From positions 1 to 35,928 of the forward strand of contig NZ_JASLGT010000022.1 in the NCBI RefSeq assembly GCF_030150205.1: a stretch of 35,928 nucleotides of DNA. The letters are read 5' to 3'. The DNA is from Niabella sp. (lineage in GTDB: Bacteria > Bacteroidota > Bacteroidia > Chitinophagales > Chitinophagaceae). Positions 6,767-13,011 of the stretch are shown here, one piece after another. The notes below the pieces were generated by a model that did not search any database, was not told where the DNA came from, and saw only the letters and a program-made list of their open reading frames with translations. A program made the translations under genes and the position numbers. How positions within the stretch are numbered: position 1 is the first letter of the stretch; every line of letters begins with the position of its first letter.

Positions 6767-7426
6767 TTATTTATTGCGGATAAATGCCAGGAACTCCGCC
6801 CGGGTATTTTCATTTTGAAATTTTCCGGAATAACTTGCGGTAACGGTATTGCTTTGGGTATCGCGGATCCCCCTTGCCGCCACGCATAAATGATCCGCCT
6901 CCACCACCACAGCCACATCCTCGTGCCCCAATGCCGCTTTTAATCCGTCGGCGATCTGGATGGTGAGCCGCTCCTGCACCTGGGGCCGTTTGGCATAGTA
7001 TTGTACCAGGCGGTTGATCTTGGAAAGACCGATCACCTGGGCGCCGGGAATATAGGCTACATGTACTTTTCCAATGATCGGTACAAAATGATGCTCGCAA
7101 CAGGAATACAGGGTAATATCTTTTTCGATCAGCATACGGGTATACCCGTATTTATTTTCAAAAAGACTGATACCGGGTTTATTAGCCGGGTTCAAACCAC
7201 TGAAGAGTTCTTTCACAAACATTTTTGCCACCCGGGCTGGCGTTGCGCTAAGGCTGTCATCCTTAAGATCTAACCCAAGGGCTTGCAGGATCCGGGAGAA
7301 ATGATATTCAATTTCGCTGATCTTTTCAGCATCGCTTTGCTCAAAAGCATCCGGGCGAAGCGGTGTATCCGTGCTAAAGGCTTCCGGTTCCCGGTTCACA
7401 GGTTCCTTTATTATATATGGTTCCAT
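6767..7426 (-). CDS. folE: GTP cyclohydrolase I
   Basis: 219 residues, near the E. coli enzyme in length. The zinc ligands fall in the expected motifs: Cys110 and His113 in CCEHHFVPIIGKVHVAYIP, and Cys181 in HLCVAARG. The RPQVQERLT segment and the C-terminal TQSNTVTASYSG are also typical. The enzyme converts GTP to 7,8-dihydroneopterin triphosphate, feeding folate and, in many bacteria, queuosine. About 35 extra residues precede the catalytic domain. The ATG shares its A with the TAA of the upstream sigma gene, so translation is probably coupled. Third gene of the DoxX / sigma / folE operon. Confidence 0.95.
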   Translation of the reverse strand: MEPYIIKEPVNREPEAFSTDTPLRPDAFEQSDAEKISEIEYHFSRILQALGLDLKDDSLSATPARVAKMFVKELFSGLNPANKPGISLFENKYGYTRMLIEKDITLYSCCEHHFVPIIGKVHVAYIPGAQVIGLSKINRLVQYYAKRPQVQERLTIQIADGLKAALGHEDVAVVVEADHLCVAARGIRDTQSNTVTASYSGKFQNENTRAEFLAFIRNK

Positions 7427-8073
7427 TAAAGTGTGTTGATTGTTTTCATAACCCGTTCCACGATGGCATTGCAGTATACCAGGTTAAACTCAAAGATTTC
7501 AGACGGGGCGTATTGCTTCTCCATTTCGTTCCGAAGCATTGCCTTTGCCCGGTTCAGCCGCACTTTTACGTTGGCCTCACTGATGGCCAGCAAATCGCTG
7601 GTTTCAGACACGCTCAATCCGTTTATTTCACGCAGTGAAAACACCATCCGGTAGTCGAACGGTATATTACTGAGCGCATCTTCAATGATCTTTCCCAGTT
7701 CCCGGTTCTGAACGACGCGTCCCGTTTCATTATCAGAACCTGCAAACAGGGGTGCGGCATTATCATTTATATCCATGGCGATTTCATTTTTAAAGCCGGA
7801 TTTTGTTTTTTTCCGGTAGCAATTATTGAGCATGATCCGGATCAGCCAGGTCTTAAAATCCGATCGCCCTTCAAACTGTCCTAAGTTTTTATACGCATCA
7901 ACAAATGTGTCCTGCATCAGATCCTGTGTATCTTCATGATTGTAATTATACGATCGCCCGATTTTATACAGGAAGGGATTGTATCGGCGGATCAGGATTT
8001 CGTAAAATGCCGTATCCCTGTCTAAAATCCGCCTGATAATTTCTATATCGGTAAACCGCTCAAATGAAGTCAT
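7426..8073 (-). CDS. ECF-type sigma-70 family factor
   Basis: 215 residues from ATG 8073. The longer frame overlaps the DoxX gene and is not preferred. Region 2 is seen around RRYNPFLYKIGRSYNYNHEDTQDLMQDTFVDAYKNL and the DFKTWLIRIMLNNCYRKK that follows. Region 4 is seen around IPFDYRMVFSLREINGLSVSETSDLLAISEANVKVRLNRAK. A C-terminal extension of about 30 residues (EIFEFNLVYCNAIVERVM) follows region 4. No anti-sigma gene is adjacent. The start lies one base after the DoxX stop and the stop overlaps the folE start. Its targets are unknown. Confidence 0.9.
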   Translation of the reverse strand: MTSFERFTDIEIIRRILDRDTAFYEILIRRYNPFLYKIGRSYNYNHEDTQDLMQDTFVDAYKNLGQFEGRSDFKTWLIRIMLNNCYRKKTKSGFKNEIAMDINDNAAPLFAGSDNETGRVVQNRELGKIIEDALSNIPFDYRMVFSLREINGLSVSETSDLLAISEANVKVRLNRAKAMLRNEMEKQYAPSEIFEFNLVYCNAIVERVMKTINTL

Positions 8074-8074
8074 A

Positions 8075-8470
8075 TTATGGTTTGCTTTGTGAAAAAACTC
8101 CGGCCATCTTCGCCATAGAAAAAGCACCAATTGCCATTACCAGGTCCCGCACGGCCACATCAGGATAATAAAATCCTACCAGTAAAGTTACGGCTATTGC
8201 TGTAAGCCAGGCGGCAACAATATACCCGCCTACCGCTGCCTTGCGGAATACGATAATGCCTGCTGCAATTTCTATAACGCCTACGATCTTCATAAAGGCA
8301 GGAGCCGACATCGGCAACAATTGCGCCAGGAACGGGTTGATATAGTGCTCCCAGTTCGTAAGCACATTGGTAAACTTATCGAGGCCTGCTACAATAGGAA
8401 CGATACCGAATGTAAGTCGTAACAATCCGAAGACATGCTTTAATGACTGTACTGCATTTGTTGTTTCCAT
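8075..8470 (-). CDS. DoxX family membrane protein
   Basis: 131 residues with four membrane segments. LRLTFGIVPIVAGLDKFTNVL near the N-terminus, the MKIVGVIEIAAGIIVF helix, and the YIVAAWLTAIAVTLLVGFYY and LVMAIGAFSMAKMAG helices follow the DoxX pattern of paired helices with a polar loop containing WEHYINPF. It is only distantly like the DoxX_2 protein at 4919-5299. It is the first gene of the operon with the ECF sigma factor and folE, one base before the sigma ATG. A membrane sensor role for the sigma factor is possible but not shown. Confidence 0.82.
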   Translation of the reverse strand: METTNAVQSLKHVFGLLRLTFGIVPIVAGLDKFTNVLTNWEHYINPFLAQLLPMSAPAFMKIVGVIEIAAGIIVFRKAAVGGYIVAAWLTAIAVTLLVGFYYPDVAVRDLVMAIGAFSMAKMAGVFSQSKP

Positions 8471-8524
8471 TTCTTGATTTTTTGCTGTTACCCTATTAGA
8501 GTCAGCACCGCATCAAAAGGTTAC

Positions 8525-8563
8525 AAAAAAACGGGACTTTCAGGACCCGGAACCGGGAGTCCC
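8525..8563 (-). terminator. Terminator-like hairpin in front of the DoxX/sigma/folE operon
   Basis: On the minus strand, GGGACT pairs with AGTCCC (arms 8558-8563 and 8533-8538) and an inner CCCG pairs with CGGG. A run of seven T follows (8525-8531). It lies about 55 bases before the DoxX start codon, facing into the operon. No minus-strand gene upstream needs it, so it is either a 5'-leader attenuator or a barrier to antisense transcription from the YceH-like gene. Confidence 0.5.
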
Positions 8564-8650
8564 ATTGGCAGCAGCATTTTCAACAATAGCAGCACAACAT
8601 TTTGCATCAATTGTTCGGAAACTGGCCGGTGTTATCGTATTTTTACCCCT

Positions 8651-9325
8651 ATGAGCAACGAATTAACTGAATCGAAATCTTTGCCGGTACTGGATAGTGA
8701 AGAGATCCGGGTGCTGGGTGCCCTGATGGAAAAATCAAAGGCAACGCCGGAGTATTACCCTATGACCCTGAACGGGCTTACCGCCGCCTGCAACCAGAAA
8801 ACGGCGCGTTACCCGGTGGTGAATTATGATGAACAAACCGTTACCCTTATCCTGGACCGGTTAAAGCGGAAAAACCTGGCGGCAACCGTTACCGGGGGCA
8901 GCAGCCGGGTTATTAAATACCGGCATACCATTGCGCTCAATTACCAGTTTACACCAGATGAACTGGCGGTATTATGCCTGCTCTTCCTGAGGGGGCCGCT
9001 TACGCCCGGTGAAATTAATAGCAGCTCCGGCCGGTTGTATGAGTTTGATGACCTGGCTGAAGTACAGTCAGTACTGGAAAAATTATCAACGGCCGCTACG
9101 CCCTATATACGGCAGCTTTCCCGTCAACCCGGCCAAAAAGAAGCGCGTTTTATGCACTTGTTTGCGCAGGAGAATGTGATGGAGTTCTACGCCACAGAAT
9201 CGGCCAGCGCCCCATCAGCGGCATCTGCTAACAGTCAGATCGAAGCGCGCCTGCAGGTGGTGGAACAGGAGCTTGCCACATTAAAAGAAGCATTTGAAAA
9301 ATTGTTGAAGGAGTGGACGGGGTAA
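8651..9325 (+). CDS. YceH-like protein (UPF0502 / DUF480)
   Basis: 224 residues from ATG 8651 (MSNELTESKSLPVLDSEEIRVLGALMEKS). The longer frame adds 59 low-quality residues and is rejected. The family wording is clear: LGALMEKSKATPEYYPMTLNGLTAACNQK, ARYPVVNYDE and TVTLILDRLKRKNLA form the first winged helix. LCLLFLRGPLTPGEINSSSGRLYEFDD forms the second. KEARFMHLFA follows, and a C-terminal coiled coil (LQVVEQELATLKEAFEKLLKEW) ends it. The function of the family is unsettled. Two winged helices suggest DNA or partner binding. It stands alone, divergent from the DoxX operon. Confidence 0.88.
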   Translation: MSNELTESKSLPVLDSEEIRVLGALMEKSKATPEYYPMTLNGLTAACNQKTARYPVVNYDEQTVTLILDRLKRKNLAATVTGGSSRVIKYRHTIALNYQFTPDELAVLCLLFLRGPLTPGEINSSSGRLYEFDDLAEVQSVLEKLSTAATPYIRQLSRQPGQKEARFMHLFAQENVMEFYATESASAPSAASANSQIEARLQVVEQELATLKEAFEKLLKEWTG

Positions 9326-9398
9326 GGCAGCGTATTATCGTACTGTATTATTAAAGCTGATGATGGAGCGCGTGCTTTTTTATCCGTTATGGGTCATT

Positions 9399-9531
9399 GA
9401 AGAATAATCATACGATCATCATGTTGAGGCGCAGCCGAAGCATCCCCCTGTAATACCGGGCAGCCCGAAGACCGGGAGACCTTTCGACTTCGCTGCCCTG
9501 CGCTCAAGGTGACGAAAGCATAGGGTGTCAT
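9399..9531. repeat. Dispersed intergenic element, copy 1 (133 bp)
   Basis: First of two near-identical direct copies in the gene-free stretch 9326-9807. It starts GAAGAATAATCATACGATC and ends GCATAGGGTGTCAT. The arms TTGAGGCGCAGCCGAAG and CTTCGCTGCCCTGCGCTCAA are imperfect inverted repeats of each other, and a small CGGG/CCCG hairpin sits between them. The RNA would fold into a long imperfect stem. This is like REP or MITE-type intergenic elements. There is no coding capacity. Confidence 0.75.
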
Positions 9532-9564
9532 CGCCACTGCCAATGGCAGACTACGTTACGTATA

Positions 9565-9695
9565 GAAGAACAATCATACTATCGTCGTGTTGAGGCGTAG
9601 CCGAAGCATCCCTGTAATACCGGGCGGCCCGAAGACCGGGAGACCTTTCGACTTCGCTGCCCTGCGCTCAAGGTGACGAAAGCATAGGGTGTCAT
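9565..9695. repeat. Dispersed intergenic element, copy 2 (131 bp)
   Basis: Second direct copy, 166 bases after the first. It differs by about ten scattered substitutions and lacks two bases of a C-run (CATCCCTG for CATCCCCCTG). The last 70 or so bases are identical in both copies. The spacer between them (9532-9564) is unique. The changes are in both arms and are not clearly compensatory by eye. Confidence 0.75.
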
Positions 9696-9807
9696 TAGTG
9701 AAAGCCTTTTGATACCGCCACTCTTTGTACAGGGGTTGACACAGGATATTGCGTCACTTATAACCATGAACCGGACGCCTTTTTTTAAGAACTAATCTTT
9801 TGATGCC

Positions 9808-10227
9808 ATGAGGACCGCATATATTTCCGTCAGCTTTCACAATCGCCCGCTGTATACGCAGGCTTTAGCAGCCATTGTTGAAGCGCTGGCCAGCTCCGGG
9901 GTTACACCCTTTGTATTTGTCGATCACTATACATTTGACGCCTCCCAGGAACGCGCAATGATGGTCCAGGCTATGAAGGACATTGAACATAGCGACCTGC
10001 TTATTGCCGAAACTTCGGACAAGGCCATCGGTATTGGTGTTGAAGCCGGCTATGCAAAGGCCAAAGGTAAGCCAGTCATTTACTTAAGACATAAAGATGC
10101 TGCACACTCAACTACGGTTGCCGGCATCAGCGATTTCCAGATTATTTATGCAGATGATAAAGACTTGAAACAACAGCTCATACAGCTGTTGAAGCGTTTT
10201 ACATTTAATGGATGCCGGTCCTTTTAA
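9808..10227 (+). CDS. Nucleoside 2-deoxyribosyltransferase-like protein
   Basis: 139 residues. A Rossmann-like start (MRTAYISVSF), the middle IEHSDLLIAETSDKAIGIGVEAGYAKAKGKPVIYL and the final FQIIYADDKDLKQQLIQLL give the deoxyribosyltransferase-like order. The aspartate of SDLLIAE and the glutamate of GVEAGYA are where the family has its ligand-binding and catalytic acids. Enzymes of this fold move or hydrolyse the deoxyribose of nucleosides or nucleotides. Substrate here is not evident, and some relatives are only ligand-binding. It appears monocistronic, with a short hairpin over its stop codon. Confidence 0.7.
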   Translation: MRTAYISVSFHNRPLYTQALAAIVEALASSGVTPFVFVDHYTFDASQERAMMVQAMKDIEHSDLLIAETSDKAIGIGVEAGYAKAKGKPVIYLRHKDAAHSTTVAGISDFQIIYADDKDLKQQLIQLLKRFTFNGCRSF

Positions 10228-10240
10228 ACCGGTCGTTTTT
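10215..10240 (+). terminator. Weak terminator overlapping a stop codon
   Basis: CCGGT (10215-10219) and ACCGG (10228-10232) form a five-base stem whose loop contains most of the TAA of the deoxyribosyltransferase-like gene. TCGTTTTT follows. The stem is short, so the effect may be partial. Confidence 0.4.
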
Positions 10241-10471
10241 GTATAACCGGGAAAAACACAGCGCAACATTCCGGATCCGCTGCCATTTACGCCCCGCAGA
10301 TCTTCGCTGATTTGAACGCAGACCTAACACGCCCAAAGGACTGAAGCCCCTGGTGATTGATGCAGCGGTGTTACAATATTATACACGCGGCAGGAAAAGC
10401 GCTCACAGCAATTCATTACACTAAATCATCAATTCAGAGCAAACAGCAATCTGCGCTTTTTAAAGCCGGAA

Positions 10472-10479
10472 TAGTTTTG
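10472..10479 (+). promoter_or_regulatory. -7 box of the small lipoprotein gene
   Basis: TAGTTTTG matches TAnnTTTG exactly, 19 bases before ATG 10499. The preceding gene-free stretch 10228-10471 otherwise holds only a fragment of a CGCAGAT...GCAGA palindrome near 10305-10323. Confidence 0.5.
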
Positions 10480-10498
10480 TGTTCTAAAACAATCTATC

Positions 10499-11047
10499 AT
10501 GTATAAAATGCTTTTATTTACGCTCATGACGTTTTCGAGTTTACTGGGCGCTTGCGAAAAAGACAAAACCAATACCCCCGACGCCTATGGAGATGGGCCC
10601 AAAACACCTGTTCCAGCTGCATTACAGGGCGGGTGGATGTATGGCAACTTTTCCACTACAGAGTACTGGAATCAAAACCCAATGGAATATATCGGCGACG
10701 GTTTTGAATTGGCTATTGCATTTAAATTTAATGCCAACGGCACTTATGAACAATACTTTACTTCCAAAACAGTAGCGGGTGGCATTGCCACCTATCACCA
10801 GTCGTTTACCAAAGGAACGGTAGAAATCAACGAAGCGAATAAAACGCTGATCACCCATGCATATTCGGCGCATTATAAGCAAACCAAAAACGGGCAAACC
10901 ACGGAAAACCGGGATCTGACCGATAAAGAGATCACCAAAACAACACAATACACCTACGAGCCGGGAACAGAGCCCAATGGCACCAGGGTGATCCGTCTTA
11001 AAATGAACGGTACTACTGACCCGCTCTCCTTCCTGCTGAAATTTTGA
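10499..11047 (+). CDS. Hypothetical lipoprotein, lipocalin-like
   Basis: 182 residues. The signal peptide MYKMLLFTLMTFSSLLGAC has a good lipobox with Cys19 as lipid site, and EKDKTN after it suggests surface or outer-membrane export. The mature part starts with ALQGGWMYGNF, then repeated strand-like segments (FELAIAFKFNANGTYEQYF, GTVEINEANKTLITHAY, TTQYTYEPGTEP and GTRVIRLKMNGT). This is the G-x-W, FNANGTY wording of lipocalin-like small lipoproteins in Bacteroidota. Ligand and role are unknown. It precedes the ZU5 lipoprotein by 167 bases. Confidence 0.65.
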   Translation: MYKMLLFTLMTFSSLLGACEKDKTNTPDAYGDGPKTPVPAALQGGWMYGNFSTTEYWNQNPMEYIGDGFELAIAFKFNANGTYEQYFTSKTVAGGIATYHQSFTKGTVEINEANKTLITHAYSAHYKQTKNGQTTENRDLTDKEITKTTQYTYEPGTEPNGTRVIRLKMNGTTDPLSFLLKF

Positions 11048-11214
11048 TCATTTGTTTACGTTGGTTTCAGGTTTAAAGTTCAACGTTTCAGGTTGGGCTT
11101 CGTTCCATACCTGCTGTGATCGTTTCATTTTAAAATTCTCAAAACCTGATCGCCGTAACTAAGGTTAACAAAAACCGCTATTGCACGAATTCCTGTTTTT
11201 ATAAATCACAATCA

Positions 11215-12531
11215 ATGAAAAGAATTCATTTTTCCGAACGTCTCCGGATCTTATTGCTGCTGCTGGGTTTTATACTCCTTATTGCAGTGTCCTGTAAAAA
11301 GACACCCCTGAACTCCGGAGACGAAGATCCTTATACACCCGAAGCGGGTAACAACAGCGGGCAGATCACTCCGGTAGGAACAGTGCTGGAAACAGCCGTA
11401 ACCGCCACGATCGGGCCTTCCGGTGGAACTCTTCAGTCTGCAGACAACGAGCTGCGCATTACCATACCCGCAGGAGCCGTTACTTCAGATAAGGTGTTCA
11501 GTATCCAGCGGATCACCAATACCAATATTGCCGGTACCGGTGCGGCCTATCGCCTGCTGCCGCATGGTACTCAATTTTCAAAGCCGGTTACGCTATCGTT
11601 TTCTTACGATACGCTCGTTTATGAAGGCACCGCGCCGGAAGCCGTTGGTATTGCCTACCAGGATGAAAAAGGCATCTGGTGGGGACAGGGCGCTGTGAAA
11701 GATGCAGCAGCAAAAACACTATCTGTTAGCACCACCCATTTCAGCGACTGGAGCTTATTCCAGGCATTTAAGCTTTCTCCTGCATCCGGCGCCGTAAACC
11801 CGGGTCAAACATTGAACCTGCATGTGTACAATAACCTGTCGGATGACGACATGATTCCTCCTGTTTCCGGTGCGCCCCGGCCTATTGGCCCGCAGCGCGA
11901 TGTAACCGCAGCCTATGTAAAGGAATGGAAACTGGGCGGAGCAGGCACGCTAAGTCCGGATGGCTCAGAAGCCGTATACACGGCTCCCGCCAGTATACCC
12001 GCGCGCAACCCGGTAGCCGTTTCCGCTACATTAAAAGGTTCCGGTACCGGGCAGTATATGCTGGTATCGAATATTTACATCGGTCCCGATGGTGTAGCGC
12101 TCCGTATTGATAACGGTCCCTGGTTATATGGCACCTGTCCGCTGGGCGTTATCACCGCGCAGGGCATTCATACCCTAGACGCAGCGGTTGTATCTTCAGA
12201 CAATAACGGACCGGGCAATGCCGCTTTTAGTATCAAATGGACCGGGTATCCGGTCGGTCATATCAATTGGGGCGAAACCCTGCCCTGGTTCCTTTACCAG
12301 CCGCCGGGCAATACGGGCTATCAGCAATTTCTTGTGACGAGCAATGCCGTTTTACCCAGTCCGGGAGGTATTGATTTTACCCGGTATACCGAAGAACCGG
12401 GGGAATATATTATCGGTAGCTTTTACCTGGAACGGGCCGGGAAGTATGTTGTTACCGGTACCGGTACTACCTGGTCGCCTGCTAAGATTGAAGGCTATTT
12501 CCGGGTAAAGCGGGCTGCTTCATTAGAATAA
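11215..12531 (+). CDS. ZU5-domain lipoprotein
   Basis: 438 residues. Signal peptide with Cys27 in AVSCKK. After a low-complexity linker (about 30-55), ATIGPSGGTLQSADNELRITIPAGAV, FSIQRI and TQFSKPVTLSFSYD mark a ZU5-like beta domain of about residues 60-180, ending in STTHFSDWSLF. The second half resembles an Ig-like region: LSPASGAVNPGQTLNLHVY, then AYVKEWKLGGAGTLSPDGSEAVYTAPAS, followed by an unassigned beta-rich tail. These modules bind or display rather than catalyse. It is probably exposed at the outer membrane. There is no clear promoter box and no obvious partner gene. Confidence 0.72.
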   Translation: MKRIHFSERLRILLLLLGFILLIAVSCKKTPLNSGDEDPYTPEAGNNSGQITPVGTVLETAVTATIGPSGGTLQSADNELRITIPAGAVTSDKVFSIQRITNTNIAGTGAAYRLLPHGTQFSKPVTLSFSYDTLVYEGTAPEAVGIAYQDEKGIWWGQGAVKDAAAKTLSVSTTHFSDWSLFQAFKLSPASGAVNPGQTLNLHVYNNLSDDDMIPPVSGAPRPIGPQRDVTAAYVKEWKLGGAGTLSPDGSEAVYTAPASIPARNPVAVSATLKGSGTGQYMLVSNIYIGPDGVALRIDNGPWLYGTCPLGVITAQGIHTLDAAVVSSDNNGPGNAAFSIKWTGYPVGHINWGETLPWFLYQPPGNTGYQQFLVTSNAVLPSPGGIDFTRYTEEPGEYIIGSFYLERAGKYVVTGTGTTWSPAKIEGYFRVKRAASLE

Positions 12532-12658
12532 AAAACGCAAGATTCCAGTGTGCTTCCCCGGCCTGTTGTAGCATTACAATGAATCATCCGGATGCTGTTC
12601 CAACGCATAGCTATAGATAACGACAGATAATAATGGCTTCCGGTAAGCGGCGCATCCA

Positions 12659-12967
12659 TCAGCGGCCGTATTCAAACATCACAACTTCCTTCGGAGAATA
12701 TACCAGGGTGATGTTTGAATACGGCTTCTTTATTACAATCGGCAGCTTACCGGCAGATGGCTTCAATAAGCGGTGCAGTTGGCAATAACCGGCAGATGCC
12801 CATATTTCTCCCCTGTCGTCAATCCTCCAGGCCACGGCCACCAACGTATTGTAAAACACCTTCCGCTTTATAATGCATGGTCAACGGCCCATAATACCCA
12901 CTGATGCTATGTACCCATGGCTTTTGCGGCACATCCATATTGCAGGCTCCCAGGTATTTTCTTTATG
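12659..12967 (-). pseudogene. Possible degraded gene fragment in the 480-base gene-free stretch
   Basis: Between 12532 and 13011 no intact gene is visible. On the minus strand one frame reads MDVPQKPWVHSISGYYGPL, continues TMHYKAEGVLQYVGGRGLED, and stops near 12814. A one-base shift continues as DRGEIWASAGYCQLHRLLKP and ends KEVVMFEYGR at 12659. Both pieces have protein-like composition and join smoothly, suggesting a frameshifted remnant of an unidentified gene. Alternatively both are chance frames. A plus-strand promoter box for the next gene lies just outside. Confidence 0.3.
12665..12725. repeat. 18-base perfect inverted repeat
   Basis: GCCGTATTCAAACATCAC (12665-12682) recurs inverted at 12708-12725 around a 25-base unique loop. 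There is no T-run on the plus strand. A short TTCTTTATT on that side is weak. The arms lie inside the possible pseudogene. Confidence 0.7.
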
Positions 12968-12968
12968 G

Positions 12969-12976
12969 TAACTTTG
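12969..12976 (+). promoter_or_regulatory. -7 box of the PHP-type metallohydrolase gene
   Basis: TAACTTTG matches TAnnTTTG exactly, 35 bases before ATG 13012. It lies inside the longer upstream reading frame, which supports choosing the inner start. The nearest TTG upstream is 26 bases away, too far for a standard -33. Confidence 0.5.
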
Positions 12977-13011
12977 TGGTTCATAACGATGCGGATGAAG
13001 CATTTGTCATC

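Noticed and set aside
9579..9767. 62-codon minus-strand frame
   Set aside because: It lies within repeat copy 2. The repeat structure explains the open frame.
12904..13011. 36-residue N-terminal extension of the PHP-type protein
   Set aside because: It covers a perfect TAnnTTTG box and precedes a normal signal peptide. Export would be spoiled by the extension.
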